From Portunus trituberculatus (lineage: Eukaryota; Arthropoda; Malacostraca; Decapoda; Portunidae): a stretch of 64,000 bases of DNA. A model generated the notes under the pieces. That model worked only from the letters and a program-made list of their open reading frames with translations. It searched no databases and was not told where the DNA came from. Shown one piece after another: positions 1 to 14,311 of the stretch; the first letter of the stretch is position 1, and the number at the start of each line of letters is the position of its first letter. The position numbers and the translations under genes were made by a program. The stretch spans positions 10,287,860 to 10,351,859 of the forward strand of contig NC_059303.1 of assembly GCF_017591435.1 (NCBI RefSeq). Direction: 5' to 3'.

Positions 1-285
1 TGAAGTTAACAAACAATTTTATCCTCTTTACTTCCAGCCACCCGAACATTAAAACCAGTATAAAAAATGTAACATTTTTCATTGGCAATATTAAAAACGT
101 ATAAAGAAATTTACCGTGATTTAATTCAACAAATACCTAAGAACATTCTGATAATCAACCATCTTTTTTACTCAGCACGACAGAAGATCAATCTGTGATC
201 ACTCACAGTCAAATTCTTCAGTGAGAGATGAAACTAGCGGTAGCATGAATTCACACCATGCATCATGCACTGCACAAAATAGTCA

Positions 286-625
<340 letters not shown>

Positions 626-870
626 AATGGGGGATTTTAAGACAATACAAAAATACGTTAAATAGCTGATAGGGTATTCTAAGAAAGTTTGAAGATAAAA
701 AATTGCAAATGACATCCCATACATTTCATTTTGTAAAAGAAAAAAAGAGAAATTCAACACTGGCTCTGTGGTTTTTCTGATTTGAAATGGATGTTTGTGT
801 TTGAATGCTTTCTTGCGTGGGCGACCGCCAGTGTCTGCGTGCGGACGCGCCTGTCTGCATGCGCGCTTGC

Positions 871-872
<2 letters not shown>

Positions 873-950
<78 letters not shown>
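873..950. repeat. Microsatellite (GT)39
   Basis: A perfect GT run, preceded by a GC-rich stretch with several short alternating GC/GT steps (about 838-872) that look like the degenerate edge of the array. Confidence 0.98.

Positions 951-3683
<2,733 letters not shown>

Positions 3684-3753
<70 letters not shown>
3684..3753. repeat. Microsatellite (AG)35, left arm of inverted pair
   Basis: Perfect 70-bp AG run. It faces a (TC)35 run of the same length 51 bp downstream, so the two can pair as a hairpin of about 69 bp. Confidence 0.98.
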
Positions 3754-3756
<3 letters not shown>

Positions 3757-3801
3757 GGGCGCAGCACTAATGAACTTAGAGGAGAATCCTTCCTAGATTT
3801 C

Positions 3802-3804
<3 letters not shown>

Positions 3805-3874
<70 letters not shown>
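3805..3874. repeat. Microsatellite (TC)35, right arm of inverted pair
   Basis: Perfect 70-bp TC run, the same unit count as the AG run at 3684-3753 and in the opposite orientation. Confidence 0.98.
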
Positions 3875-3876
<2 letters not shown>

Positions 3877-4422
3877 GCACTCAACAGCTCGACACACCTG
3901 GTGACTCTAGCAAAGGTGGAGGTGGCAGAAGGAGGCAGGGAGGCAGGGTGGAGAGGAGGGAAGTTCCAGAGGAGGAGGTCCCGAGAGGTAATTCTGACGC
4001 GCGGGAGTATCGTCGGAGGGGAGGAGCACATAAAAAAAAAAAAAAAAGGAGAAAGCGAGTCGGCAACACTAACTCAGCTGCCGTTCTGGGAGGCTTGGGC
4101 GACTTGGGAGGGGAGGGGATGGAGGGGGTGTCCATTGTGAGAGGGGAAGCCGAGGGGGAGTTGCCTGTCAGGGGAGACGTTCCCCCTTAATATTTATGGG
4201 TGTAACCTCTCAACACTCCTAGGGCGACCGGGGACCTTCGGCGGCCACGTCAGGCCCGCCGCCAGCACCACAGGGCAGGCAGGAGCGGGGCCGCCTCCAG
4301 GGTAGTGGCTGAAGGGCGGGAGGACGCCGCAGGTAGTAAAGTAACTCATAATTGTTGCGGACACGAGTAATTAACGAATGGTAAGAAAATTTACCGCTAC
4401 ATTATAGAACGGTATTCGATTG

Positions 4423-4426
<4 letters not shown>
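3875..4426. other. Purine-biased then GC-rich unique sequence
   Basis: The + strand is strongly purine-biased at 3910-4180 and contains an A16 run at 4032-4047. A GC-rich block follows at 4200-4330. Open frames here are Gly/Arg/Glu-rich products of the purine bias; no gene is supported. Confidence 0.5.

Positions 4427-4490
<64 letters not shown>
4427..4490. repeat. Microsatellite (CA)32
   Basis: Perfect 64-bp CA run. Confidence 0.98.
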
Positions 4491-4949
<459 letters not shown>

Positions 4950-5061
4950 TATAGTCAAAATTATTTGTATTTTTACCTTTAATGGACAAAATTTCAAATA
5001 AATTATTCATTTAAATCATATTATAACCATCCTATACCACCAACACCATCACGATCGCCAG

Positions 5062-5119
5062 CACCACCACCACCACCACCACCACCACCACCACCACCAC
5101 CACCACCGCCGCCGCCGCC
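5062..5119. repeat. Trinucleotide (CAC)n then (GCC)n
   Basis: CAC repeats to about 5107 switch to four GCC units, a single-base change of repeat motif within one array. Confidence 0.95.
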
Positions 5120-5632
5120 CTGATGGTCCACACGTCGCGGCACGCATCGGCCGTCCATGCATTGCTCTGGCTGGCGTCAGGAAAGCCATCTGTCATAAGA
5201 GGGGATTGGAAGGTCTTCCCCAAGATCTGAGGCTCGTCCCAAACACCCGCATCGCCTCCACAAGTCCTCGTCCTCCTTTTTCCCTGCCCAAATATCTTCT
5301 TTTCTTTCATTTTACCACGAAATTCTGAACAAGCTTCTCAGTACACGCTTATCGTCAATTGATTACGTCAAACTAAAGTTTATTTGTCCGAGGAACGATA
5401 AAATTACAGGGGAGTAAAGAAACAAGTGCGAGGAAAAAACGAACGAAACAAAAAAAAAATACACGAGAATACAAGTAAGATATAAAAGGAAACAGGGAGC
5501 GACGGAGGGTGGGAAGACGAACACAGGAAGGACATTAGTGTGGAGCAGGAAGAGGAAAGGGAGAGGCAGGAGGGAGAAGGAAAGAAAGAGAGAAGGAGAC
5601 GAGGGGAAATGAATATCGAAAATGAAAGAAAA

Positions 5633-5634
<2 letters not shown>
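5120..5634. other. Unique then purine-rich sequence
   Basis: GC-rich to about 5290. The + strand is purine-rich from 5400 up to the AG array. Nothing else is supported. Confidence 0.45.

Positions 5635-5706
<72 letters not shown>
5635..5706. repeat. Microsatellite (AG)n with one interruption
   Basis: AG run broken once by an extra A at about 5688. Confidence 0.97.
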
Positions 5707-6303
5707 TTAGGGGCGGCGCGAGGGGAGAGCGTGTAGGGGTAGGGAAAGCCTCCATTACTGTCGTGGAAGTGCCTGAAGGTCACCCCTTGACAAATGAGTG
5801 TCGTCTTATATCACCTCCGCTCTTCATCTAGCGCTCTATCTTATCCACGTCTTTATCTATTTTTTTTCATTACAACTATTTTCTTTTTTTTTTTCGTCTT
5901 ATCTTAGTCTTTATTTTTTTTTTTGTCTCAGATACTTTTCTTTTTCTTCTGTACATCAAGGTCGATTTACTTCTAAAGTTTTTCATGATTTTTTACAGTT
6001 AATCTTTATCTTTATCTTTCTTCCCATTTTTTTTTTATCTTTTGCTGTCTTTCTTTGGACTCTCCATCTTTATATCTTGAATAAAGGTAACAACATAAAA
6101 AAGCGTATATAATTAAGTGAAAATTATCAACAGCACTCATATCAACTATTCAAAAATTAAAATGACAAAATTTGTATGCAGTGGTACACGGATAAGAATG
6201 AAAAAAATACTGTGGCACGATAGAACACAAAAATGACAATGAAGACTTGTGTATGATGTCGAACAAAGATAGAAAAAAAAAATACAGGAAATAGAACGAT
6301 CTG

Positions 6304-6304
<1 letters not shown>
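5707..6304. other. Pyrimidine-rich then A-rich unique sequence
   Basis: The + strand is T/C-dominated from 5830 to 6060, then switches to A-rich from about 6080. The open frames are hydrophobic by-products of the T-rich strand. Confidence 0.45.

Positions 6305-6378
<74 letters not shown>
6305..6378. repeat. Microsatellite (CA)37
   Basis: Perfect 74-bp CA run. Confidence 0.98.
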
Positions 6379-6382
<4 letters not shown>

Positions 6383-7086
6383 AATATATATAGTTATGTG
6401 TTGTCAGATTGTTTTTTTTATGATTTTTTTTTTCTTTTTCTTTTCTGAGGAATGAGAAGCAAAGTTGTTGAACCGTTCAATCCTGTATCGATGCCACTCG
6501 AGCGAGGCGGCAGCAGCGAGATGCGGTGAATGAAAACAATATCTAGAAAATGTCTGCAAGGGACCTGGGAATGAAGTAAGATTTTTTGGAGAAGGAAAAA
6601 GAGTGAAGGGAGGGAAACAAAAGCAAACATAGGGAAAAAAAATAGTAGATATATAAGAAAAGAGTTTCGTGAAAGTCAGATAGAGGAGGGAGAAATATTT
6701 GTGGGTTTCAAGAGAGAATATATATAGAAGTCAAAACTTTCCCGCCCTTTCCATGTCTAATTTTACACATTGCTTACTTTTTTATTCTCGTATGCCACAC
6801 ATGATGCTGATCGACGCAGGTGTTACGAGCACTCCCGACCCACACACCTGCTCCACATGTGTGTTGAGGCAAAGCAGGTGTGTCGGCCAGGTGTTCCCCA
6901 ATATGCTCTGTATCTTCCAAACAAGTTACGCAAATCAAACAGGAACAAACAAATAGGTAAACTAACGAATTTAAGATAAACTTACAAACAATTTTTTTTC
7001 ATTCATTAAATGTAATAGTTGGTGTTAATATATTAATCTAATACTTTTAAATTGATGATCGAGACAGCTCACTGCAACAAACTTAG

Positions 7087-7089
<3 letters not shown>
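6379..7089. other. Unique sequence holding an E-box cluster
   Basis: A-rich 6380-6720, then the E-box cluster at 6817-6893, then AT-rich to the GT array. No gene is seen. Confidence 0.5.
6817..6893. promoter_or_regulatory. Cluster of E-boxes (CAGGTG type)
   Basis: CAGGTG occurs at 6817-6822, 6875-6880 and 6888-6893, its reverse CACCTG at 6845-6850, and overlapping CACATG/CATGTG at 6854-6861. CAGGTG is the core bound by Snail/Scratch zinc fingers and some bHLH dimers. Four copies in 77 bp are well above the roughly one per 2 kb expected for both strands. Enhancer function is inference. Confidence 0.35.
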
Positions 7090-7165
<76 letters not shown>

Positions 7166-7229
7166 AGTGTATGTTTGCCTGAGTGTATGTGTGTGTACGT
7201 GTGTGTGTGTGTGCGTGTGTGTGTGTGTG
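7090..7229. repeat. (GT)n array at the 3' side of the SINE
   Basis: Perfect GT from 7090 to 7164, then GT-rich with interruptions until it meets the SINE tail. Read on the minus strand it is a (CA)n extension of the SINE's 3' end. Confidence 0.95.
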
Positions 7230-7516
7230 TTTCACTGTTTGTTTCACTGTTTGATCTGCTGCAGTCTCTGACGAGACAGCCAGACGTTACCCTACGGAAC
7301 GAGCTCAGAGCTCATTATTTCCGATCTTCGGATAAGCCTGAGACCAGGCACACTCCACACACCGGGACAACAAGGTCACAACTTTTCGATTTACATCCCG
7401 TACCTACTCAATGCTAGGTGAACAGGGGCTACACGTGAAAGGAGACACACCCAAATATCTCCACCCGGCAGGGGAATCGAACCCCGGTCCTCTGGCTCTA
7501 ACCACTGAGCTATCGG

Positions 7517-7518
<2 letters not shown>
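7230..7518 (-). mobile_element. tRNA-derived SINE, full length with internal deletion
   Basis: Read on the minus strand from 7518, the element starts with a tRNA-like head. An A box TAGCTCAGTGG (7512-7502) exactly fits the Pol III consensus, and a B box GGTTCGATTCC (7483-7473) is also exact. The 5' CCCG can pair with a CGGG after the T-arm, like an acceptor stem. Only 18 nt separate the boxes, so the anticodon arm of the ancestral tRNA is missing. A tRNA-unrelated body of about 220 bp follows, with GC-balanced sequence and a duplicated GAGCTC. The tail carries a 12-bp tandem duplication (plus strand 7230-7241 and 7242-7253) and passes into (CA)n. It encodes no protein, and a LINE partner would supply mobilisation. 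I believe this family is common in decapod genomes, but that is recollection, not a search result. Confidence 0.85.
7473..7512 (-). promoter_or_regulatory. Internal Pol III promoter (A and B boxes) of the SINE
   Basis: The A box lies at 7512-7502 and the B box at 7483-7473. Each core matches consensus perfectly, but the 18-nt gap is shorter than the usual 30 or more, so TFIIIC binding and transcription may be weakened. Confidence 0.75.

Positions 7519-7553
<35 letters not shown>
7519..7553. repeat. (GT)n array at the 5' side of the SINE
   Basis: Same motif and orientation as the array on the other side of the SINE. The element may have inserted into a GT array, with the target duplication hidden in the repeat. 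Confidence 0.95.
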
Positions 7554-7554
<1 letters not shown>

Positions 7555-7904
7555 CCTGGGTGGTGTTGGCCATTAACATCACGGTAATCACCTTCCTTTA
7601 GCGTAATCACTCTCGTTTCCGGTGGTTTATTAAAGCCATTATTTTCCTTCTTCCGGAGCTGAATGTGGATTGTTCTTACACCGTCGAGATAAGAATATTA
7701 AAAAATGAAGGAAGCATATGTTAATTTGCATAAAAAATAACCAACTGCAATAACATTAATGATAAAAATTTAAAGTCTTATCAAGAGGTTGTGTTTACGA
7801 AAAGTGTGGGACATTATATTGACCGAAATAATTATTCACATTGAAATATCTCTTTTCAGTAATTAGAATCTTCTGATCAATACTTTCCTTTGACCTTGAA
7901 AGAC
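7554..7904. other. AT-rich unique sequence
   Basis: After about 40 GC-balanced bases with a GGTAATCACC motif, this is AT-rich sequence leading into an (AT)n array. No gene is seen. Confidence 0.45.
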
Positions 7905-7919
7905 TATATATATATACAG

Positions 7920-7993
<74 letters not shown>
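7905..7993. repeat. Microsatellite (AT)n
   Basis: TA/AT run interrupted by CAGT and C near 7916-7927. It is one of only three AT-type arrays here and is self-complementary. Confidence 0.96.
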
Positions 7994-7996
<3 letters not shown>

Positions 7997-8053
7997 TTTT
8001 TTTATTTTTTTCAGAATTACCTTTCTATCAGTTTGACCGTCTGTGGCTTCAGT

Positions 8054-8055
<2 letters not shown>

Positions 8056-8129
<74 letters not shown>

Positions 8130-8133
8130 CTCT
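8056..8133. repeat. Microsatellite (CT)n
   Basis: CT run with one G interruption at 8127. Confidence 0.97.
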
Positions 8134-9726
8134 ATTGTCAGTACAGAAAGATAAAACCATTAAAGATATGGCAAGATTCTTTTCCACCATGAGTGTCTTC
8201 TATTACCAGCGACTGTCAGCCTTCCTCAGCAACCCTGTCAGCCATCACCCGTCGCCATCACTCCCATGCTCCCAAGCCACACCCCTCAAAGGCAACGAGG
8301 CGAGCTAACGTGGTATTTACGTTTCAGAGTGATTAAGAAGCTTCACCGGGGTGTGTGCAGACAAAGTGACAAAGGGAGGGAGGACAGACACACGCACACG
8401 TACACGACGCAAGAAATGATAAAAAAAAAAAAAAACTCATGAAAAATAAAAGCGTCTTTGTGTGGTCTTGTGGCGCCGGACTCACTCTTGTTTCTTTATT
8501 CTTATTTTTTCATATGGATTTTGATTTGACGCGTTTCTTTTGCTCTTTGTTAACGCAGACGTCTTTTCTTTTTATTGTAAAACTAATCACACTTTGTTCA
8601 TTCCATTTCCGTTTATCATTCTACTGCTAATGTATTTTTTTCTTCTTTGCTTTCCATCATTTCTTTCTTTGTGAGGTTTTCATTCATCATCACTTGGTTT
8701 AATCTACTTCAGTGTCTGGAACGCAATACACCTTCTAAGTAATTTAATTCGCAGCACATTCCTCTTGCTCATTACTCTATGCCACGCCCCCACCTCCTCC
8801 ATTCCTCTCCCTGAGAAAGCACAATAAAAAACTAGCCACCGAAGCTCCTCCTCTTCACCTTTCTTAGTCACGAACCCTGTGCACGCTACACATGTGACGG
8901 GAACACTAACCACCTTACCACCTTCCAAGACACCGCTGAGCTTACTTCCTTCCTCCCGCTCTTCCCTGTGTACCTGGAGACTCCCTTTCACTTGTAATTA
9001 ACCCCCAAGTGCCCTTCATCAGTCCTTTAACCGGGAAATCGAAATAATCGCCGACAGGTCTTACTGAGGTAATGGAGAAAAATGTAATCAGAGACGCAGG
9101 GTGAGACGCGACGGGATGAATAATGGCCCTAATTACCTTCACCTGTACACTGAGAATGACAAACACCTGGTGGCTGGCTGTCCTAAGGCGGTATACATGC
9201 AGCGCCACGGTCCGGCGACACGGAGAAGAGCCGCTCGACTTGGCAGCTCTGACGCCGCCCTCTTTTTACTCACACTTCATCTTCTTACTCCTTTTCTCCC
9301 TTGCTCCCTGTTCGTTCTCCTCCTTCATCACACCGTCTCTACTCCTCGTTATTCTCCCTCACGTACTACTACACCTATTGCCATGTTTAACGAAGCAAGT
9401 AGACGCCGTTGGAACACTAACTGAGATCATAATCTTACATTCACAACAGAAAAAAAAACCTCATATCACTAAGTTTTTAAATATTCCTTAAGTTTATTTA
9501 TAGTTAGTGTTTGATAATTTGTAGAACGATAACCAAAACAAACATTTAAAGATCATAAAGGTCTGCCGATTCCCACATCTAAAAGTTCCAGCCACAGCGA
9601 GAGGCGATAAGAAAAACATTGGAACCTTCATCGGGTCACATAAATCAAGTGACGAAAACGAGGGATCCAAAATAGATAGCGGACGACGGTGACAGGGAGG
9701 AGGAGAAGGAGAGAAGGAGAAAGAGA
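8134..9726. other. Unique sequence, 1.6 kb, with a candidate conserved block
   Basis: AT-rich and T-rich to 8700, more balanced later. The open frame at 8704-8991 (-) has no recognisable domain. The block at about 8990-9190 is listed separately. Confidence 0.5.
8990..9190. promoter_or_regulatory. Candidate noncoding regulatory block
   Basis: TAATTAA, GTAATC, AATAATGG and CTAATTACC homeodomain-type cores lie in GC-balanced sequence with CACCTG/CACCTGG E-boxes at the right edge. Composition differs from the low-complexity neighbours. Conservation has not been tested. Confidence 0.25.
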
Positions 9727-9779
9727 GGGAGGAGGAGGAGGAGGAGGAGGAGGAGGAGGAGGAGGAGGAGGAGGAGGAT
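9727..9779. repeat. Trinucleotide (GGA)n
   Basis: Near-perfect GGA array inside a longer purine-only stretch of the + strand (about 9690-9800). Confidence 0.97.
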
Positions 9780-9869
9780 GGTGGTAGAGTAAAAGAAGGA
9801 ATGGAAGAAAAGAAACAAAAAGGATATAAAAGTAAAGTATCTATTGCCTTTAAATAAGGTTGAAGAAAA

Positions 9870-9872
<3 letters not shown>

Positions 9873-9902
<30 letters not shown>
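9873..9902. repeat. Short (CT)15
   Basis: Perfect 30-bp CT run, opposite in purine strand to the GGA array just upstream. Confidence 0.95.
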
Positions 9903-9905
<3 letters not shown>

Positions 9906-10376
9906 GCCAAAAAGAAAAATCTAGTCCATTACAATAATTGCTGATGTCGAGCGTGCCGAAGGAGACGTGTAAGGTTGGCTGATAAATAGATGAAAGAGAA
10001 GAAAGAAGGGAAGGAGGAGAAAATGATGATGACAAATGGAGGTGAGGGTGTGGTGAGACGCCTGCTCCCTCCCCTGACACGACGCCTATCTGCTGACGGA
10101 GGAAGTCGGGGCAACGCGACGCCCCTGCGCGGATTTGTGGCTCCAGCATGTGAGGGGAAGTAAAGTTTTGCTGCCGGTGATTTTTTTGGTGAATAAGGAA
10201 ACAATCTTCATTAACAAGATATTGAAATCAACACTCACATTTTTCACCTCTATAGGAAAAGATTTATATTAGTCAATACAAAGCATACAAAGCAACCAAA
10301 AAAAAAAAAAAGTCTTTGTGAAATAATGAAATATAAGACATAGGATAAAAAAAAAGTGTAATATCTTACAAACATG

Positions 10377-10407
<31 letters not shown>

Positions 10408-10626
10408 CTACTAGATAAATCATGAATAAATCCTCCCTCCTCAAAAAAATAGTAAAGAAAAGAGAGAAACAAATCAAGGCCACAGAGGCATTACCAAAAA
10501 ATAGGCAGAGGAAAATATTTATAAACGTGTAGGAAAGAGTGAGGAGTCAGGCGAGGCAGGAGCAGTGGCGGCTGCCGCGGTATTGGCAACCCAGTCCAGC
10601 TGCTCGGGCCGGCCTCAGCCCAGCTT

Positions 10627-10645
10627 ATTGTTGACGCTACACAAT
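10627..10645. promoter_or_regulatory. Inverted SOX-type pair
   Basis: ATTGT (10627-10631) and ACAAT (10641-10645) face each other across 9 bp in a GC-rich block, a possible dimeric HMG-box site. Five-base cores are common, so this is weak. Confidence 0.15.
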
Positions 10646-11975
10646 GGCGCCCCTCGTCTGGCTGCGACTTCTTTACCTCAGTGTGTGTCCCCGTGGGGCT
10701 TTATTTCTCCCCCCACCCCAGTTGTGATAAAGAGACTGATAGAAGAGTTACAGGCGCGATATTGAGACCGGCAAGTGTGGTCGATAAAGGCAATAGTGAA
10801 CTGGGAATCCTTGAAGAATTAACTTAACAAAGGACAAAATGAGCGAGGACAAATATGTATAGTACAGTACCGTATGAAAGAAAGTGAGACGAACATATGT
10901 AGTGAGATTTTCAAGAATTACCGAGGTGAACGAATTAAGTAAAAATGAGGAAAGAAAACTTGGCTCGGATATCTCATGGTAAATTCATCTTTGTAATAAT
11001 CCTTTCAAAATTCAAGTCAGCTTTTCCTCCATCACAACTCGGAGTGAGAAGTTTCCTCCAGACAGCAAACTTCCAGGAGTCTCCCCTTGCATCCCAACTT
11101 CTTAATAATTTTACAATTTTCCCGGCACTGTCTCCTACCAACCCCGTGCCCGCTTTTTACTTGACGGGACCTGAAGGCTCGGGAAGTTCCAGTCCGCCGC
11201 GTCCAGAAGCAATAAATCATAAGCCCATTCCAGAACGCCACCAGCATCTCAAAAAGTCAGAAAATGTATACACAGGAAAAAGATCCCGACGTTCCTAGAC
11301 TGTGATTCACTTTACGTCTTGAGGCCGCTGTGATGGATGCCTAGTTGCCTATATCGTGAGTCGGCTCGGTCATGCGTCACGAAGCACCAACCAGGAGTGA
11401 TGAAAAGAAAATAATGGATAAAGAAGATCACCACAAAATCCTGAACAATAAGCCAGGAACCAAACAGGAAGCTTACGGAGACGAAAACAAGCAAAATGTA
11501 GCCATCACGAATTTCTTCTGGCGAAAACTTGACGAAGGGTAAAGAAAGTCCAAGAGTTGCAGATAAAGGAAGAGAAACTTTGTAAGAAGAACCAAGGAAG
11601 AAGGAACAAAGGCATATTTAAAAGTTTGCAAAGAAAAAATAATAATTCCTTCTCCAGAAACGAAAAATCGAGATGGTGAATAAAAAAAGATAATAATGAT
11701 AATGAAGGAAACAAAAGTGCTGACTCATTTCATCTGCACATAAAAAGAATCACAGAATTACGTAACCATCGCATATGCACGAACTATTTAGTATTAACTT
11801 CAAATAACAAAAACGGGAGAAGAAAGAAACATTCCACGAAAGAAGGAGGTAGAGGGCAAAAGGGAGGAGAAGAAAAGAGAAGGGGTGAGAGCGACAGGAA
11901 TTGATGTGAAGGCATTTTAAACTGGAATGAATTCTTTAAAGGCATTGGGTCCCCGGGTTATTGCCATTCAGAAGC

Positions 11976-12002
11976 GGTAAACCCATTTGCGTCCCGGTTT
12001 AC
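11976..12002. promoter_or_regulatory. Inverted GTAAACC / GGTTTAC pair (forkhead-like)
   Basis: GTAAACC at 11977-11983 is repeated in inverse as GGTTTAC at 11996-12002. GTAAAC is the forkhead core. The spacer is 12 bp and the flanks are GC-balanced. Confidence 0.25.
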
Positions 12003-12932
12003 AAATGAGGGGAGAGAAGAGGCGAGACTCCGCGGAGTTTATACCAGGATTAACACCGATCACGGCCACTTTATTACCCCGCGGCTCCCTCTTCCCCCTG
12101 GAGAGAAAGAAAAAACATACGACCATAGCGAAGGGTGTACGGAAGGGTTCGTCTCTCGCGTCCAATAATATAGAGTTAGAGTTATATTAAAAACACTAAC
12201 TGATGAATGCTTGAGAAACAAAATGATTAGATGAAGAAAAATGTAAAAGAAAGCAAAATACGAGAGAAAACATGATTAATTTGCAAACAAATCCATCTCA
12301 AGGAAAACATAAACAGATAAAAAGCGCAAACAAACAAAAACTGAGCAAAAATTCCTTAAGAAAATACGCACTAGAGGGGAAAAAAAACACGGATAGAAAA
12401 TGAAATATGTGGCCGATATTCATAACCTGGGTAGTGGTGGTGGTGGTGGCAGTGGGTGGAGGAGGAAGAGGAGGAAGAGGAGGGGGAGGAAGAGGCGGGG
12501 TAGCAGCAGGGGGAGGGACGGAGAGAGCCACGAGGAGACGCCTGAGAGCCACTCCGCCTGGCACCCTCGTCATATTAAAGGGGCTCGTGAGGGAGGCTCG
12601 GGATTTATGGGGACTCAGTACTTGTAATAAGAAAGGGGAGGAATGCTGGCCTGCCCTGTGCTTGTGGACGGCGTGGCTGTGGTGGGGGTGGTATGTTCCT
12701 GTGACGGTGGTGATGGTGGTGATTGGCGTAATAAAAATGTTCTGGTTATGGTTATGTTATGGTAATGGCACACGTGTTTCCTTAAGTACAGTGAGTATTG
12801 GTAAATATTTGTGTTGAGTTTAGCGTTTCACTCTCCACCGTGGCGTTAATGATGATATTACTAATTCATGAAGTGATTATGATGCCGCTCTGTAATTAGG
12901 TACTAATAATAACAAGTGAAAGGTGGACACGT

Positions 12933-12935
<3 letters not shown>

Positions 12936-12990
<55 letters not shown>
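12936..12990. repeat. Microsatellite (CA)n, 55 bp
   Basis: Perfect CA run, preceded by GTGCG, so purine-pyrimidine alternation continues slightly upstream. Confidence 0.97.
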
Positions 12991-12993
<3 letters not shown>

Positions 12994-13615
12994 CCAGAAA
13001 CCTTTGACCATAAAAGGAAAAAAAAAAATAAAGTTTGCCCCATCACTGAACTTGTGTGAACCGTTTTATGGACTTGTGAAGCGGACTTTGCCTTTCAGTC
13101 CCTCGCCCTTGAAGTCCGCTGTAATATCAGTCTGTCTTCTGCAATCCTTTAAAAGTCCTCGAAAACTTTAATCTCAGCATGAATGTCCAATAAATCAACT
13201 TACCTACGTACTTATATGCTTATTAACTCATCACAGGTGAGCATTTTTGACAACAAACAACCGAAATACCCAGAACACTGAACGACTAAACACAATATAG
13301 AAAGTATGCAATTATGATTCATTTCGATGAGTACAAACAACAAAAAAAAAAGAAAAAATACCAAACTCCCTTGAAAAGATCAAACCCTTTTGGAGCAAGT
13401 AAAAAGATATAAAAAAAGAGGCGAGAACCGTAAAGAAAGAAGAATTCGTGGAAAGTTGTGGCGAGGACAGATCCCGGGCAAAATTGGTCTGTCACTCGCA
13501 GCCGCTCCGTCTGACATACCGGGACGTGTGGGCCGCCTGCCGCCACCCCGGTTGTCATGGTTACCAGCCACTGCGCCCCCTACTCCATTCTCTCCCTCCT
13601 TCAACCCCCGCCAAC
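12991..13615. other. Unique sequence
   Basis: A-rich at 13260-13440 and GC-balanced at 13450-13600. No gene is seen. Confidence 0.45.
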
Positions 13616-13692
13616 CTCTCTCTCTCTCTCTCTCTCTGCTTCTCCATCCTCTTCCGTCAACCTCCCCTTCTGACTTCCACTGTACTCTTATC

Positions 13693-13738
<46 letters not shown>
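13616..13738. repeat. Two (CT)n tracts with a C/T-rich spacer
   Basis: CT runs at 13616-13637 and 13699-13738 are joined by a pyrimidine-rich spacer, perhaps one decayed array. Confidence 0.93.
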
Positions 13739-13742
<4 letters not shown>

Positions 13743-14271
13743 AAAATCATTCTGCAATTAAATAACACCCTTCTCTAATGCTTTCTCCATCTACATCTAT
13801 TCTTTTAAACGATCATCATGCTTCCCTTCTCCTCTTGACTCTCTTGTGTCTGATACTTCCTCTGCTTTCCCTGCACATCGTTCACTATTAAAAGTGGCAG
13901 AAGGTTTTGAACGAACTCAACATGTAAAGCTACGGGTTAAGTGCTACGTAAGTACATTTTTCCTACTTATATTACGTCTGAAGTACAGTGAAATAAATAG
14001 GGAAAATCAGTGGAATACTTTACTAGCTTTGAAAATTAAGAAAACACAGAATTGCAAGACGAGAGTAATCCGAATTTCAAATATGAGAGAGCGCTAGATT
14101 CTTCCTCTTCTCTCCATATATGTTATTAATCTCTCTTCTCACTCTCACTTCTCTCTTCTCTCTCTGTCCTCTGTCCTGTCTCATCCTCACCTGTCTCCCT
14201 GCTTAACTATCATTCTGAAACGGACTATATCATCGCCAACTCAATTTATGTTAATTTCAATACTTCCCATG

Positions 14272-14311
<40 letters not shown>

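Larger units (their letters stand above)
9903..12935. other. Unique sequence, 3.0 kb, no gene seen
   Basis: The longest stretch without a major microsatellite. A GC-rich block at 10550-10770 and one at 11960-12170 carry the paired motifs listed below. Small GGT/GGA runs lie at 12430-12500. Open frames at 10565, 10945, 11987 and 12407 show no domain, no Kozak-supported start and no family resemblance. Confidence 0.5.

Noticed and set aside
5041..5310. Coding exon encoding a poly-Val or poly-His stretch
   Set aside because: The open frames owe their length to the CAC/GCC array; flanking residues show no domain.
7473..7518. Functional tRNA gene
   Set aside because: The anticodon arm is missing, the acceptor stem pairs only partly, and a long non-tRNA body follows, so it is a SINE head.
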